Assembly (NCBI RefSeq): GCF_003046625.1
Contig: NZ_QAAD01000004.1
Location: 186,001 to 250,000 of the forward strand
DNA from: Mangrovibacterium marinum
Lineage (GTDB): Bacteria; Bacteroidota; Bacteroidia; Bacteroidales; Prolixibacteraceae
Direction: 5' to 3'
DNA: 64,000 nucleotides
In this document: positions 37,032 to 44,322 of the stretch, in pieces
Numbering within the stretch: the stretch's first letter is position 1
How the letters are laid out: each line of letters begins with the position of its first letter
Made by a program: the position numbers and the translations under genes
The notes under the pieces: generated by a model
What the model was told of the DNA's origin: nothing
Database searches by the model: none
What the model saw: the letters and a program-made list of their open reading frames with translations, nothing else

Positions 37032-38066
37032 ATGAAATTATATTTTCCGGAGAACTACAGTTCACCGCTCGATCTGAAGCAAACCGAGAAAGCCATTAAG
37101 CTGGTGAAAGACTTTTTTCAGCAGGATCTTTCCTCGGAGCTGAAATTGAGCCGCGTAACAGCACCCCTGTTTGTGTTAAAAGGAACAGGCATCAACGATG
37201 ATTTAAATGGCACTGAACGTCCGGTAAGCTTTCCGGTAAAGGAGCTGAACGACCACCAGGCCGAAATCGTTCATTCGCTGGCTAAGTGGAAACGCATGGC
37301 TTTGGCCGACCTGGATTTTGAAGCCGGCTATGGTCTGTATACCGATATGAATGCCCTCCGTCCCGATGAAGAGCTGGATAATATTCACTCAATTTATGTT
37401 GACCAGTGGGATTGGGAGCGGGTGATTGTTCCCGAGGAACGGAATCTGGAGTTTTTGAAGAAGATTGTCCGGAAGATTTACACGGTTCTTTTGCGTACTG
37501 AATTTTATGTCTATGAGCATTATCCGCAAATCAAACCGATTTTGCCCGAAGAAATCACCTTTATCCATGCCGAAGACCTGGAAGCTCAATACCCTACGCT
37601 GACGCCTAAAGAGCGCGAAAACGAAGTGGCTAAAAAGTACGGAGCCGTTTTCATTATCGGAATCGGAGGTGCACTTCCCGGCGGCGAGAAGCATGACGGC
37701 CGTGCTCCGGACTACGACGACTGGTCGACCGAAACAGCGGAAGGCTATAAGGGGCTGAATGGCGATATCGTGATCTGGAATCCGGTATTGGAAAGCGCTT
37801 ACGAGATCTCGTCGATGGGCCTCCGTGTTGATCAGCAAGCTCTGCTTAAACAGTTGCAGCTGACCAATACCGAAGAACGCGCGCAACTGATGTGGCACAA
37901 GCGACTGTTGGCAGGCGAACTGCCGCTTTCTATCGGAGGCGGTATCGGACAGTCGCGCATTTGCATGTATTTCCTCCGTAAGGCACATATCGGTGAAATT
38001 CAGTCGAGTATTTGGCCCGAGGAAATGTACGACCAATGCCGCAAGCATAATATTCACTTGGTTTAA
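37032..38066 (+). CDS. asnA: Aspartate-ammonia ligase (asparagine synthetase A)
   Basis: A 344-residue enzyme that makes asparagine from aspartate, ammonia and ATP. AsnA motifs present: ELKLSRVTAPLFV and GTGINDDLNGTERPVSF near the N-terminus, VHSLAKWKRMAL, SIYVDQWDWERVI, and the C-terminal PLSIGGGIGQSRICMYFL of the class II aminoacyl-tRNA-synthetase-like fold. Length is typical. A -7 box TATTTTTG lies at 36975-36982. It is monocistronic, upstream of tRNA-Arg. Confidence 0.96.
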   Translation: MKLYFPENYSSPLDLKQTEKAIKLVKDFFQQDLSSELKLSRVTAPLFVLKGTGINDDLNGTERPVSFPVKELNDHQAEIVHSLAKWKRMALADLDFEAGYGLYTDMNALRPDEELDNIHSIYVDQWDWERVIVPEERNLEFLKKIVRKIYTVLLRTEFYVYEHYPQIKPILPEEITFIHAEDLEAQYPTLTPKERENEVAKKYGAVFIIGIGGALPGGEKHDGRAPDYDDWSTETAEGYKGLNGDIVIWNPVLESAYEISSMGLRVDQQALLKQLQLTNTEERAQLMWHKRLLAGELPLSIGGGIGQSRICMYFLRKAHIGEIQSSIWPEEMYDQCRKHNIHLV

Positions 38067-38111
38067 ATCTTTAGGGTGGTAAAAAAGAAGGCAAAAAATG
38101 CCCGTTGGGGG

Positions 38112-38140
38112 TTGCTTTCTATGATATTTTTATATCTTTG
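38112..38140 (+). promoter_or_regulatory. Promoter of the tRNA-Arg gene
   Basis: TTG at 38112-38114 and TATCTTTG at 38133-38140 (exact TAnnTTTG) are separated by 18 bp, the expected layout of a strong Bacteroidota sigma-70 promoter, about 70 bp upstream of the tRNA. Confidence 0.6.
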
Positions 38141-38208
38141 CCACCGCTTTCAGGAAAGCTGTTAATCGTTCAGTTTCGAACGTTGTTTTCGAAAGCAACA
38201 ATAAGGAT

Positions 38209-38282
<74 letters not shown>

Positions 38283-38295
38283 CTGAATGGAGATG

Positions 38296-38329
38296 AGAGA
38301 GTTAACTGATTAGTTGATTCTCTTTTTTT
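38296..38329 (+). terminator. Intrinsic terminator of tRNA-Arg
   Basis: Twelve-pair stem AGAGAGTTAACT / AGTTGATTCTCT (two G-U wobbles), 4-nt loop GATT, followed by a run of T. Confidence 0.8.
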
Positions 38330-38693
38330 ATGCCTGTTTGCCAGCAACAGATTCAGCAATATTGATTTCTATTTGAAATTACCAGATGAATTTTATTCAC
38401 TCGCCGGAGCTGGTGGTGATTGATAAGGTTTCCGGCTGGTAGCAGCGGCCTGTATATTTGCTGCCGATCAGCAATTGAATCGAGTCTTTAATTTATTCCC
38501 TGCCTTATGTCTCTTTGATTGTCTTTGGGAATTATCCATTTTCATTTTGGCGTTTCGCTTAATACTCAGGTTGAGAAATACTTGGTATAAGCTGGTGTGA
38601 TGTATTTTTATTGTGTTTCGTTTGTCTATTAATAATATTGTTTTGTAACTTGGTTGGCAAATAATCCAATACACCGACTAACAACCAATAAAA
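38330..38693 (+). promoter_or_regulatory. Region upstream of the CRISPR-Cas operon, candidate promoter 38621-38653
   Basis: This AT-rich gap between the tRNA terminator and the WYL regulator gene has no gene. TTTG at 38621-38624, a 21-bp spacer and TAACTTGG at 38646-38653 (seven of eight consensus positions) form the best promoter candidate, about 40 bp upstream of the ATG at 38694. I see no clear operator palindrome. Confidence 0.45.
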
Positions 38694-39608
38694 ATGATCA
38701 AGGAACAGCATAAACTGGGGCGTTTGCTGGAGATTATGATTTATTTGTCCAGTGGAATCCGGCGAAGTTTACACGAGCTGTCCGAGCGGTTTGAAATTTC
38801 TGAGCGGACGGCTTTCCGCTACATCCAAACCTTTCGGGATGCTGGTTTTATTATTCCAAAGCCGCACGACGGCTTATATCAAATCGATAAAAGTTCCCCC
38901 TATTTTAAAGAGATTAGCGAGCTGTTGCACTTTTCGAAAGAAGAAGCCTTTATCCTTCAGCGGGCCATTCATTCTATCAGCGACGAAAATTTGCTGAAGC
39001 AAAAATTGGTGGCCAAATTGTATGCCCTCTACGATTTCGATCGGGTTGCCGATACGATTGTCAAGCAGGAATACTCGGAAAATATTCACCAGCTCATGCG
39101 GGCCATCCGCGAGAAGCGCAAGGTGATCCTGAAAGGTTATTTGTCGGCAAACTCGAATGAGGAAAAAGATCGGCTGGTGGAGCCTTTCGAGTTTACCACC
39201 AATTATGTTTCCATTTGGGCCTACGATACGGAAGATGGGATCTGTAAGACTTTCAAGAATACGCGGATTGCATCGGTGGTGGTGCTCGATGAACCCTGGT
39301 GCGATGAAAGCCGGCATGCAACGCTTCCGATGGATGTTTTTCGGATTAATGCGCCGGAGCAGCAGTGGGTGGAGCTGGAGTTGAGCATCCGGGCCGGGGA
39401 GCTTTTGAAAGAGGAATATCCCTTGTCCGAGGGATACATTACCGAATTGGCGGAGGGGCGTTTCCGCTTTGCTGCGCCGGTGAGTGGTTTCGAAGGGGTG
39501 GGGCGCTTCATCATGGGGCTGGCCTCCGAAATTCGGGTGCTGTCGCCGCCCGGGCTCAAAGAATTTATTCAAAATAAAGCAAAAAAAATCAGCACTGACA
39601 TAAGTTGA
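38694..39608 (+). CDS. WYL-domain transcriptional regulator at the head of the CRISPR-Cas operon
   Basis: A 304-residue protein: an N-terminal winged helix-turn-helix (LLEIMIYLSSGIRRSLHELS then ERFEISERTAFRYIQ), a linker, and a WYL-type ligand-sensing domain (about residues 130-215, REKRKVILKGYLSAN, RLVEPFEFTTNYVSIWAYD) followed by the C-terminal WCX-like region (VELELSIRAGELLKEEYPLS). WYL regulators bind nucleic acids or nucleotides and often control CRISPR and other defence loci. It is the first gene in the same direction as the cas genes, so it may regulate them. That link is inferred from position. Confidence 0.87.
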   Translation: MIKEQHKLGRLLEIMIYLSSGIRRSLHELSERFEISERTAFRYIQTFRDAGFIIPKPHDGLYQIDKSSPYFKEISELLHFSKEEAFILQRAIHSISDENLLKQKLVAKLYALYDFDRVADTIVKQEYSENIHQLMRAIREKRKVILKGYLSANSNEEKDRLVEPFEFTTNYVSIWAYDTEDGICKTFKNTRIASVVVLDEPWCDESRHATLPMDVFRINAPEQQWVELELSIRAGELLKEEYPLSEGYITELAEGRFRFAAPVSGFEGVGRFIMGLASEIRVLSPPGLKEFIQNKAKKISTDIS

Positions 39609-39652
39609 CAGTACGAGAAACGAAATTGGGCTTCTCATTCAATTTTTAACTT

Positions 39653-39985
39653 ATGGAACGGATACATTACAAAAATTTTTCGGTAGCTGGATTTAGCTAC
39701 TACGAAGGTGTGCTGGTGTTTAACAAGTTGAAAATCGGCACCAAACTTACACTGCGGGCCGAGCCCGACAATAAATACGATCCGCTGGCAGTGGCCATCT
39801 ACTACAAAAGGCACAAGCTGGGCTTTGTGCCGCGCAACTCAAACTATTCGCTGGCAAAGCTGCTTGGCGCCGGCCACCGGATCTTCGAAACAAGAGTGCA
39901 GTATGTCGATCAAACGGCTTCGCCCGAGGACCAGCTGGGCGTGGTGGTTTTTATTAAAAGTGAAGAAAAACCGGAGCAGGCTTAA
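39653..39985 (+). CDS. HIRAN-domain protein
   Basis: A 110-residue protein that is essentially one HIRAN domain: NFSVAGFSYYEGVLVFNKLK at the start, then LTLRAEPDNKYDPLAVAIYY and HKLGFVPRNSNYSLAKLL, which are the family hallmarks. HIRAN domains bind 3' ends of single-stranded DNA in eukaryotic HLTF and occur as stand-alone proteins in bacteria. Here it lies between the WYL regulator and cas6, 34 bp upstream of cas6, so it belongs to the same transcript. A role in DNA-end handling for adaptation or interference is an inference. Confidence 0.85.
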   Translation: MERIHYKNFSVAGFSYYEGVLVFNKLKIGTKLTLRAEPDNKYDPLAVAIYYKRHKLGFVPRNSNYSLAKLLGAGHRIFETRVQYVDQTASPEDQLGVVVFIKSEEKPEQA

Positions 39986-40019
39986 AAGGCTGCTCCACAA
40001 CTAAAATAACCGCATCGCA

Positions 40020-40898
40020 ATGAGATTCAAAATTACCTTTAACCGCACCACCAGGCAACGCATGTTGCCCATGGATTACCAGTATTACATCAGCGCCTGG
40101 ATTTACAAGGTGCTGAAACAGGCCGACAGTGATTTTGCCCAATTTCTGCACGAAAGAGGCTACGGGCAAAGCGACTCGAAATTGTACAAACTTTTTTGTT
40201 TTTCGCGGCTCAATTTCGGGAGGCCGAAGTTATGGAAAGAGAAAAAGCTGTTCGAAATCTCGGCTCCGCAAATCGAGCTGCAGATCTCGTTCGACGTTGA
40301 CCAGGCAGCCACCAACTTCATCAAAGGCCTCTTTATGAGCCAGGAATTTTACCTTGGCGACCGGTTTAACGGGATTGATTTTAAGGTGACTGGTGTTGAA
40401 GCTTTGCCCGAACCCGAATTCCGGGAAACCATGCGCTACCGCCTGCAAACGCCCTGGGTGGTTAGTTTTCAGCCCGAAGCAGCCTGCAACCCGCAGTACC
40501 TCTCGCCCGGCGACGAGGCCTTTGATGCACTGGCCACAAAGCACCTGATTGAAAAATACAACAACACCCGACAGCCATTGTCCATCGGTACAGAACAAGT
40601 CGGCATGCGCAGGTTGACCGATTTTAAACGGGCCGGCTTTGTGGTCAAGCCCGGAACCGCGCAGCAAACCCGGATTGTGGGTAACCTCTTCGACTTTGAA
40701 CTAACAGCTCCGGTTGAGCTTCACCGCCTGATTTGGAATGCCGGTGCGAGCGAAAAAAGCAGCAGTGGATTTGGATGGGTCGAAATAGTTCCAGCTAACT
40801 TTTTGTCCGGATCGAACCGAAATGGCTGCGATGGCCACCGAAATAAAGCCGGATTGAACCGAAATATTGTCGGATCAGTCCGAAATGTCAGCGGATGA
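40020..40898 (+). CDS. cas6: Cas6 CRISPR pre-crRNA endoribonuclease
   Basis: A 292-residue protein with the Cas6 double ferredoxin-like fold. The N-terminal MRFKITFNRTTRQ...PMDYQYYISAWIYK and the glycine-rich loop NAGASEKSSSGFGWVEIV near residues 240-257 are the family signatures. It cuts the pre-crRNA within the repeat to leave the 8-nt ATTGAAAC handle. The last ~30 residues (from SGSNRNGCDG) are read out of a 21-bp repeat array, so the true Cas6 domain ends near residue 262 and the tail looks like a read-through extension. Normal Cas6 proteins are about 230-270 residues long. Confidence 0.9.
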   Translation: MRFKITFNRTTRQRMLPMDYQYYISAWIYKVLKQADSDFAQFLHERGYGQSDSKLYKLFCFSRLNFGRPKLWKEKKLFEISAPQIELQISFDVDQAATNFIKGLFMSQEFYLGDRFNGIDFKVTGVEALPEPEFRETMRYRLQTPWVVSFQPEAACNPQYLSPGDEAFDALATKHLIEKYNNTRQPLSIGTEQVGMRRLTDFKRAGFVVKPGTAQQTRIVGNLFDFELTAPVELHRLIWNAGASEKSSSGFGWVEIVPANFLSGSNRNGCDGHRNKAGLNRNIVGSVRNVSG

Positions 40899-40983
40899 AC
40901 TGGAAATACCTGCGGATTGGACCGAAATGCTTGCGGATTGGACCGAAATAGCAGCTGACGATACCGAAATAACCGCGACCTGG
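40774..40983. repeat. Second 21-bp periodic repeat array, overlapping the 3' end of cas6
   Basis: About ten units of exactly 21 bp; the best eight (40816-40983) share ACCGAAAT, a variable stretch and GCGGATTGG. The first half is inside the cas6 frame, the rest is in the 224-bp gap between cas6 and cas8. The consensus differs from the array at 30152-30382 but the period and copy number are the same. The gap also contains the palindrome at 41084-41110. Confidence 0.85.
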
Positions 40984-41083
40984 GTCGAGAACCCTGGAAA
41001 CGACCAATTATAAACTTAAATGAAATAGACAATGAAACAAACGCAAATGAACCGGAAACATAGGGTTGAGGCCTTCTTCCAAC

Positions 41084-41110
41084 CCTGACAGGTTTCTAAA
41101 ACCTGTCAGG
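41084..41110. repeat. REP-like palindrome upstream of cas8
   Basis: Perfect 12-bp stem CCTGACAGGTTT / AAACCTGTCAGG around a 3-nt loop. Related palindromes lie inside cas3 (46008-46040) and after cas3 (46666-46692). Confidence 0.9.
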
Positions 41111-41122
41111 ATTAAAACGAAT

Positions 41123-42553
41123 ATGAACATGAAACAAAACTACAAAACAGTCGACTACGAGTGGCTGACAAAGGCCACGGGCGATCCGTTTGCGGATGCG
41201 GGCGGATATGCCATTGAATATCTTTCGGAGAAATTCCCCGAAAAGGATATTCTTGAACTGATTGACTACATTACGACTATCTACGTTAAGAAATGGGGCG
41301 GAAAACTTGACGCATTTTTCCTAAACTCAAAAATCACAAACAACGCATTTAAAGGGAACAAAAAAATTGAAGAAACCAAAAAATATTTCAAGAGCTTAGT
41401 TGATGAATCTGAATCAATAGAATTTGGATACTGCCGAGTGACTGGACGAGAAGCAAAATTATTTTTTGCTGGAAGGAATAATTCCGTCATGACTGGCTCT
41501 GGTAAACTCATCAACTTTCATCACTTTTTCCAAAGAGGAATTTCCCTTTCAAAAGAAGCATTGATTCGGATACACTTTGTGCCATTTGCATGTCAGCAAT
41601 TACAAGGAAAAATTAGCTTGATGCAAAGCAGTAATCGGACTCTAAACAACTTGTTTGTGAAATTAACAGTTGAAAAGAACCTTCACGAAATTGGTGTTGG
41701 ATTATCTGAAGGTATTGCAAAATCGGACTATAAAAAGCCGGCCAATGCTATTTTCGACTTTGTTGACTCAGCTCTTTCACAATTAGCTGAATTTCGAGAA
41801 GGCAATATCCTGCCATCGTTGACATTGTATCACTTTACAAATTTTGGGGCTACTCCAGAGATTCAACTTTATCAACTTCCGGCGAAAGTCTTCTTATTTT
41901 ATAGAACCTGTTTGCAACCCCGTTTCAAAGAGGATTGGCAGAAGTTTGTACGTTCACATTACTACGATGGGAAACACAAGGGAGCTAAATACAATCTGCA
42001 ATCTGGGAAGTTCGAATTGGTAAAATCGAAGGAAACCGAGGTTATTGACTTCGATGATTACAAACAATGGTTTAACCGGATTTTGAATAAACTCTTAATA
42101 GACGAAAACATCCGACCTGAGATTTTGCGCTGGTCGCGTAAGCATCCATTCAATTTTGAAATAGTATCCATCTATCAACAAAACATTATAGGTATGAAAA
42201 AAGAAACCATCCTTAAAATCAAAGAATTGGCCGCGTTCCTAGTCAGGGAGGAAGATGCCGACAAAATCAAAAAGCGTATTAAGGCACTCGACGGGGCTAA
42301 GAATGCATCGGCATTGCGCCGCTTTATTTTAAAAGACGTAGTGGCCGCAAACTATGTGGCCATGAATGAAAATCCAATAGTGACTGTCGATGACTATGTG
42401 AACTATCTGTTCCCCGATGGCTCTTATTGGGCCGAAATCAGGGATATTCTGCTTATTGCCATCTATCAGGAGCTGCATGAAAGGGATTTAATTTCCGAAG
42501 AGCTTAAAGTAGAATTGGATTCAGAAGTTGAAGAAGAAGTAATTAACGATTAA
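41123..42553 (+). CDS. cas8: Type I-B Cascade large subunit Cas8 (Cst1/Cas8a1-like)
   Basis: A 476-residue protein. Start taken at 41123 (MNMKQNYKTVDYEWLTKATG). The ATGDPFADAGGYAIEYL motif near the N-terminus is characteristic of Cst1 (the CXXC-CXXC Cas8 of Tneap-type I-B systems), as are SGKLINFHHFFQRGI and the following long helical part. The CXXC pairs that name the family are reduced here to a single cysteine in FGYCRVTGREAKLFF, so the zinc site is probably lost. It sits directly before cas7, 12 bp apart. It would recognise the PAM and stabilise the crRNA complex. Base composition turns AT-rich from here to the end of cas3. Confidence 0.85.
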   Translation: MNMKQNYKTVDYEWLTKATGDPFADAGGYAIEYLSEKFPEKDILELIDYITTIYVKKWGGKLDAFFLNSKITNNAFKGNKKIEETKKYFKSLVDESESIEFGYCRVTGREAKLFFAGRNNSVMTGSGKLINFHHFFQRGISLSKEALIRIHFVPFACQQLQGKISLMQSSNRTLNNLFVKLTVEKNLHEIGVGLSEGIAKSDYKKPANAIFDFVDSALSQLAEFREGNILPSLTLYHFTNFGATPEIQLYQLPAKVFLFYRTCLQPRFKEDWQKFVRSHYYDGKHKGAKYNLQSGKFELVKSKETEVIDFDDYKQWFNRILNKLLIDENIRPEILRWSRKHPFNFEIVSIYQQNIIGMKKETILKIKELAAFLVREEDADKIKKRIKALDGAKNASALRRFILKDVVAANYVAMNENPIVTVDDYVNYLFPDGSYWAEIRDILLIAIYQELHERDLISEELKVELDSEVEEEVIND

Positions 42554-42565
42554 ATCAAATTAATA

Positions 42566-43663
42566 ATGAAAAACATTAAGACACAAGGATTCGTCTTGAT
42601 AGACGTAGATGTTGTGGCATTGAACAATGCCGGAAAAAACACGCAAAGCAACAACGACAATGCAATTGCAACTAAATCCATCCGTAAAAACGGACGTAGT
42701 TACGTTTATGTATCTGGTCAGGCTTGGCGTTATTGGTGGCGCGAAGCTCTGCAAAAGAATCAAGGCTGGGGCTTATCCCCAATTACTAGAGACGGTAAAA
42801 TTGCGTTTACCAATGCCGACCCGTTGAAGTACGCAGATGACGATGTGTTTGGTTACATGCGTGCAGCCAAGGATGCGCAATTGGGTGAAAACGGAGAACC
42901 AGTAAAAGACAAAAAAGGAAACATCAAAATGACCAACGTAACGGTTACCCGTGTATCTCCGTTGAAAAACTCAGCAATCATTTCGGCCGCAAGTGTCCGT
43001 CCCGAAGAAAATTGGTCGAGCATGTCACGCCAGCAAGGTGATGCGGTTCCATACGAAAAACAAGAATATTGTGCCATTATGAAAGGCATGTTCAGTTTAG
43101 ACCTTTCGATGGTTGGAACTTTCTCGAACTACGACAGAACTGGCTATAAGAACCTTTCGATTACATTACAGGAAGAAGCTCTTAAAGATGGTGCCGAAGA
43201 AATTAATGATCCGTTTGTATTCGACGCAAAAGGAAATCCCAAGAAAATGATTCGGTTGGCAAAAGATGTTCGCAAGAAAAGAGCCAACGATACTATTCAA
43301 GCACTCAAGACCATTTCAGGAGGAGCTATGCAGACTAATAATATGGGCGATGTAACTCCCAAATTTGTTATTCTGGCAACCACTACAACCGGCAACCATC
43401 CGTTCAGTCATGTAGTCGGGAGCAAAGGACAACGCGACGAAGAGGTGGTTTTCAATTCAGAAGGATTGGTTGAAGTGTTGAAAGACTACAAGGATACTTT
43501 CGAAGGAACTGTCTTTATCGGTCGTCGAAGCGGATTTATGGACGAGATCGGAGATGACCTGAGAGCGTTGGAAGCGACGAAAGATATTCCGGCGGTGAAA
43601 GTACTATCAGTAAACGAAGCCATCGACCAGTATTGCGAACAAATGAAATCACAGATCGAATAA
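42566..43663 (+). CDS. cas7: Cas7 (Cst2/DevR family) crRNA backbone subunit
   Basis: A 365-residue protein of the Cas7/Cst2/DevR family: GFVLIDVDVVALNNAGKNTQ at the start, SYVYVSGQAWRYWWREALQK, and RVSPLKNSAIISA in the middle. Multiple copies of Cas7 coat the crRNA spacer in the type I effector complex. It shares a single base with the next gene (TAATG). Confidence 0.93.
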   Translation: MKNIKTQGFVLIDVDVVALNNAGKNTQSNNDNAIATKSIRKNGRSYVYVSGQAWRYWWREALQKNQGWGLSPITRDGKIAFTNADPLKYADDDVFGYMRAAKDAQLGENGEPVKDKKGNIKMTNVTVTRVSPLKNSAIISAASVRPEENWSSMSRQQGDAVPYEKQEYCAIMKGMFSLDLSMVGTFSNYDRTGYKNLSITLQEEALKDGAEEINDPFVFDAKGNPKKMIRLAKDVRKKRANDTIQALKTISGGAMQTNNMGDVTPKFVILATTTTGNHPFSHVVGSKGQRDEEVVFNSEGLVEVLKDYKDTFEGTVFIGRRSGFMDEIGDDLRALEATKDIPAVKVLSVNEAIDQYCEQMKSQIE

Positions 43664-44322
43664 TGAGAGCATTCCGTATCAAAATTAACTCGTGGACTTC
43701 GAGCTTTCGATACCCGAACTTGATTTCGGGTTTTCAACCTACGCTTGAAGTTCCGCCAGTGAGTACGGTTATGGGCTTAATTAATGCGGCATCGGGTAAA
43801 TATTTGGAGAACCGACAAATTGAGTTGGGCTATTATTTCGATTTCAAAATCAAAACCGTTGATTTGGAAACAATCTATCAAATCAAAGCAAATGATAAGA
43901 ATTATCCGGACAACACCGTGAAATCGAATGTAATCCAACGTGAATTTCTTTACGATTGTCAGTTGTTCCTTTATTTAACTGAAGAGGCATTGGTTTCCTG
44001 TTTCCGCCAACCCGTTTACCAACTTTTGTTGGGACGAAGCGGCGACTTGGCCGGAATCGAAAGCATCAAGGAAGTAAAACTGAAAGAGGTAAGCAATGCT
44101 CGATTTGCCGGTCAGGTCATCCCTTTCAACGGGAACTACTTGCCGGGACAAATTCAGGCCTTGCCCAAATACTTCAGCAATACAATTCCTCGTAAAAATA
44201 TGGGAACCGAACCGTACTCTGTAATTTCCTACAACAATCCGGTCAATTCGCAATTAACCGGATTCAGGTCTGAATTGGAAGAATTTGATAGTGACATTTA
44301 CTTTCATAAGTTTGAAGTATGA
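43663..44322 (+). CDS. cas5: Cas5 (type I-B)
   Basis: A 219-residue protein. Start is the ATG at 43663 overlapping the cas7 stop; FRIKINSWTSSFRYPNLISG and LEVPPVSTVMGLINAASG are the family's N-terminal RAMP motif with the P-P-S-T-V-x-G core. Cas5 caps the 5' handle of the crRNA. Its end overlaps cas3 by 4 bp (ATGA). Confidence 0.93.
   Translation: MRAFRIKINSWTSSFRYPNLISGFQPTLEVPPVSTVMGLINAASGKYLENRQIELGYYFDFKIKTVDLETIYQIKANDKNYPDNTVKSNVIQREFLYDCQLFLYLTEEALVSCFRQPVYQLLLGRSGDLAGIESIKEVKLKEVSNARFAGQVIPFNGNYLPGQIQALPKYFSNTIPRKNMGTEPYSVISYNNPVNSQLTGFRSELEEFDSDIYFHKFEV

Noticed and set aside
40721-41032. Minus-strand frame over the cas6 3' end with FRSNPQ-type repeats
   Set aside because: Antisense reading of the 21-bp array next to cas6; cas6 on the plus strand accounts for the region.
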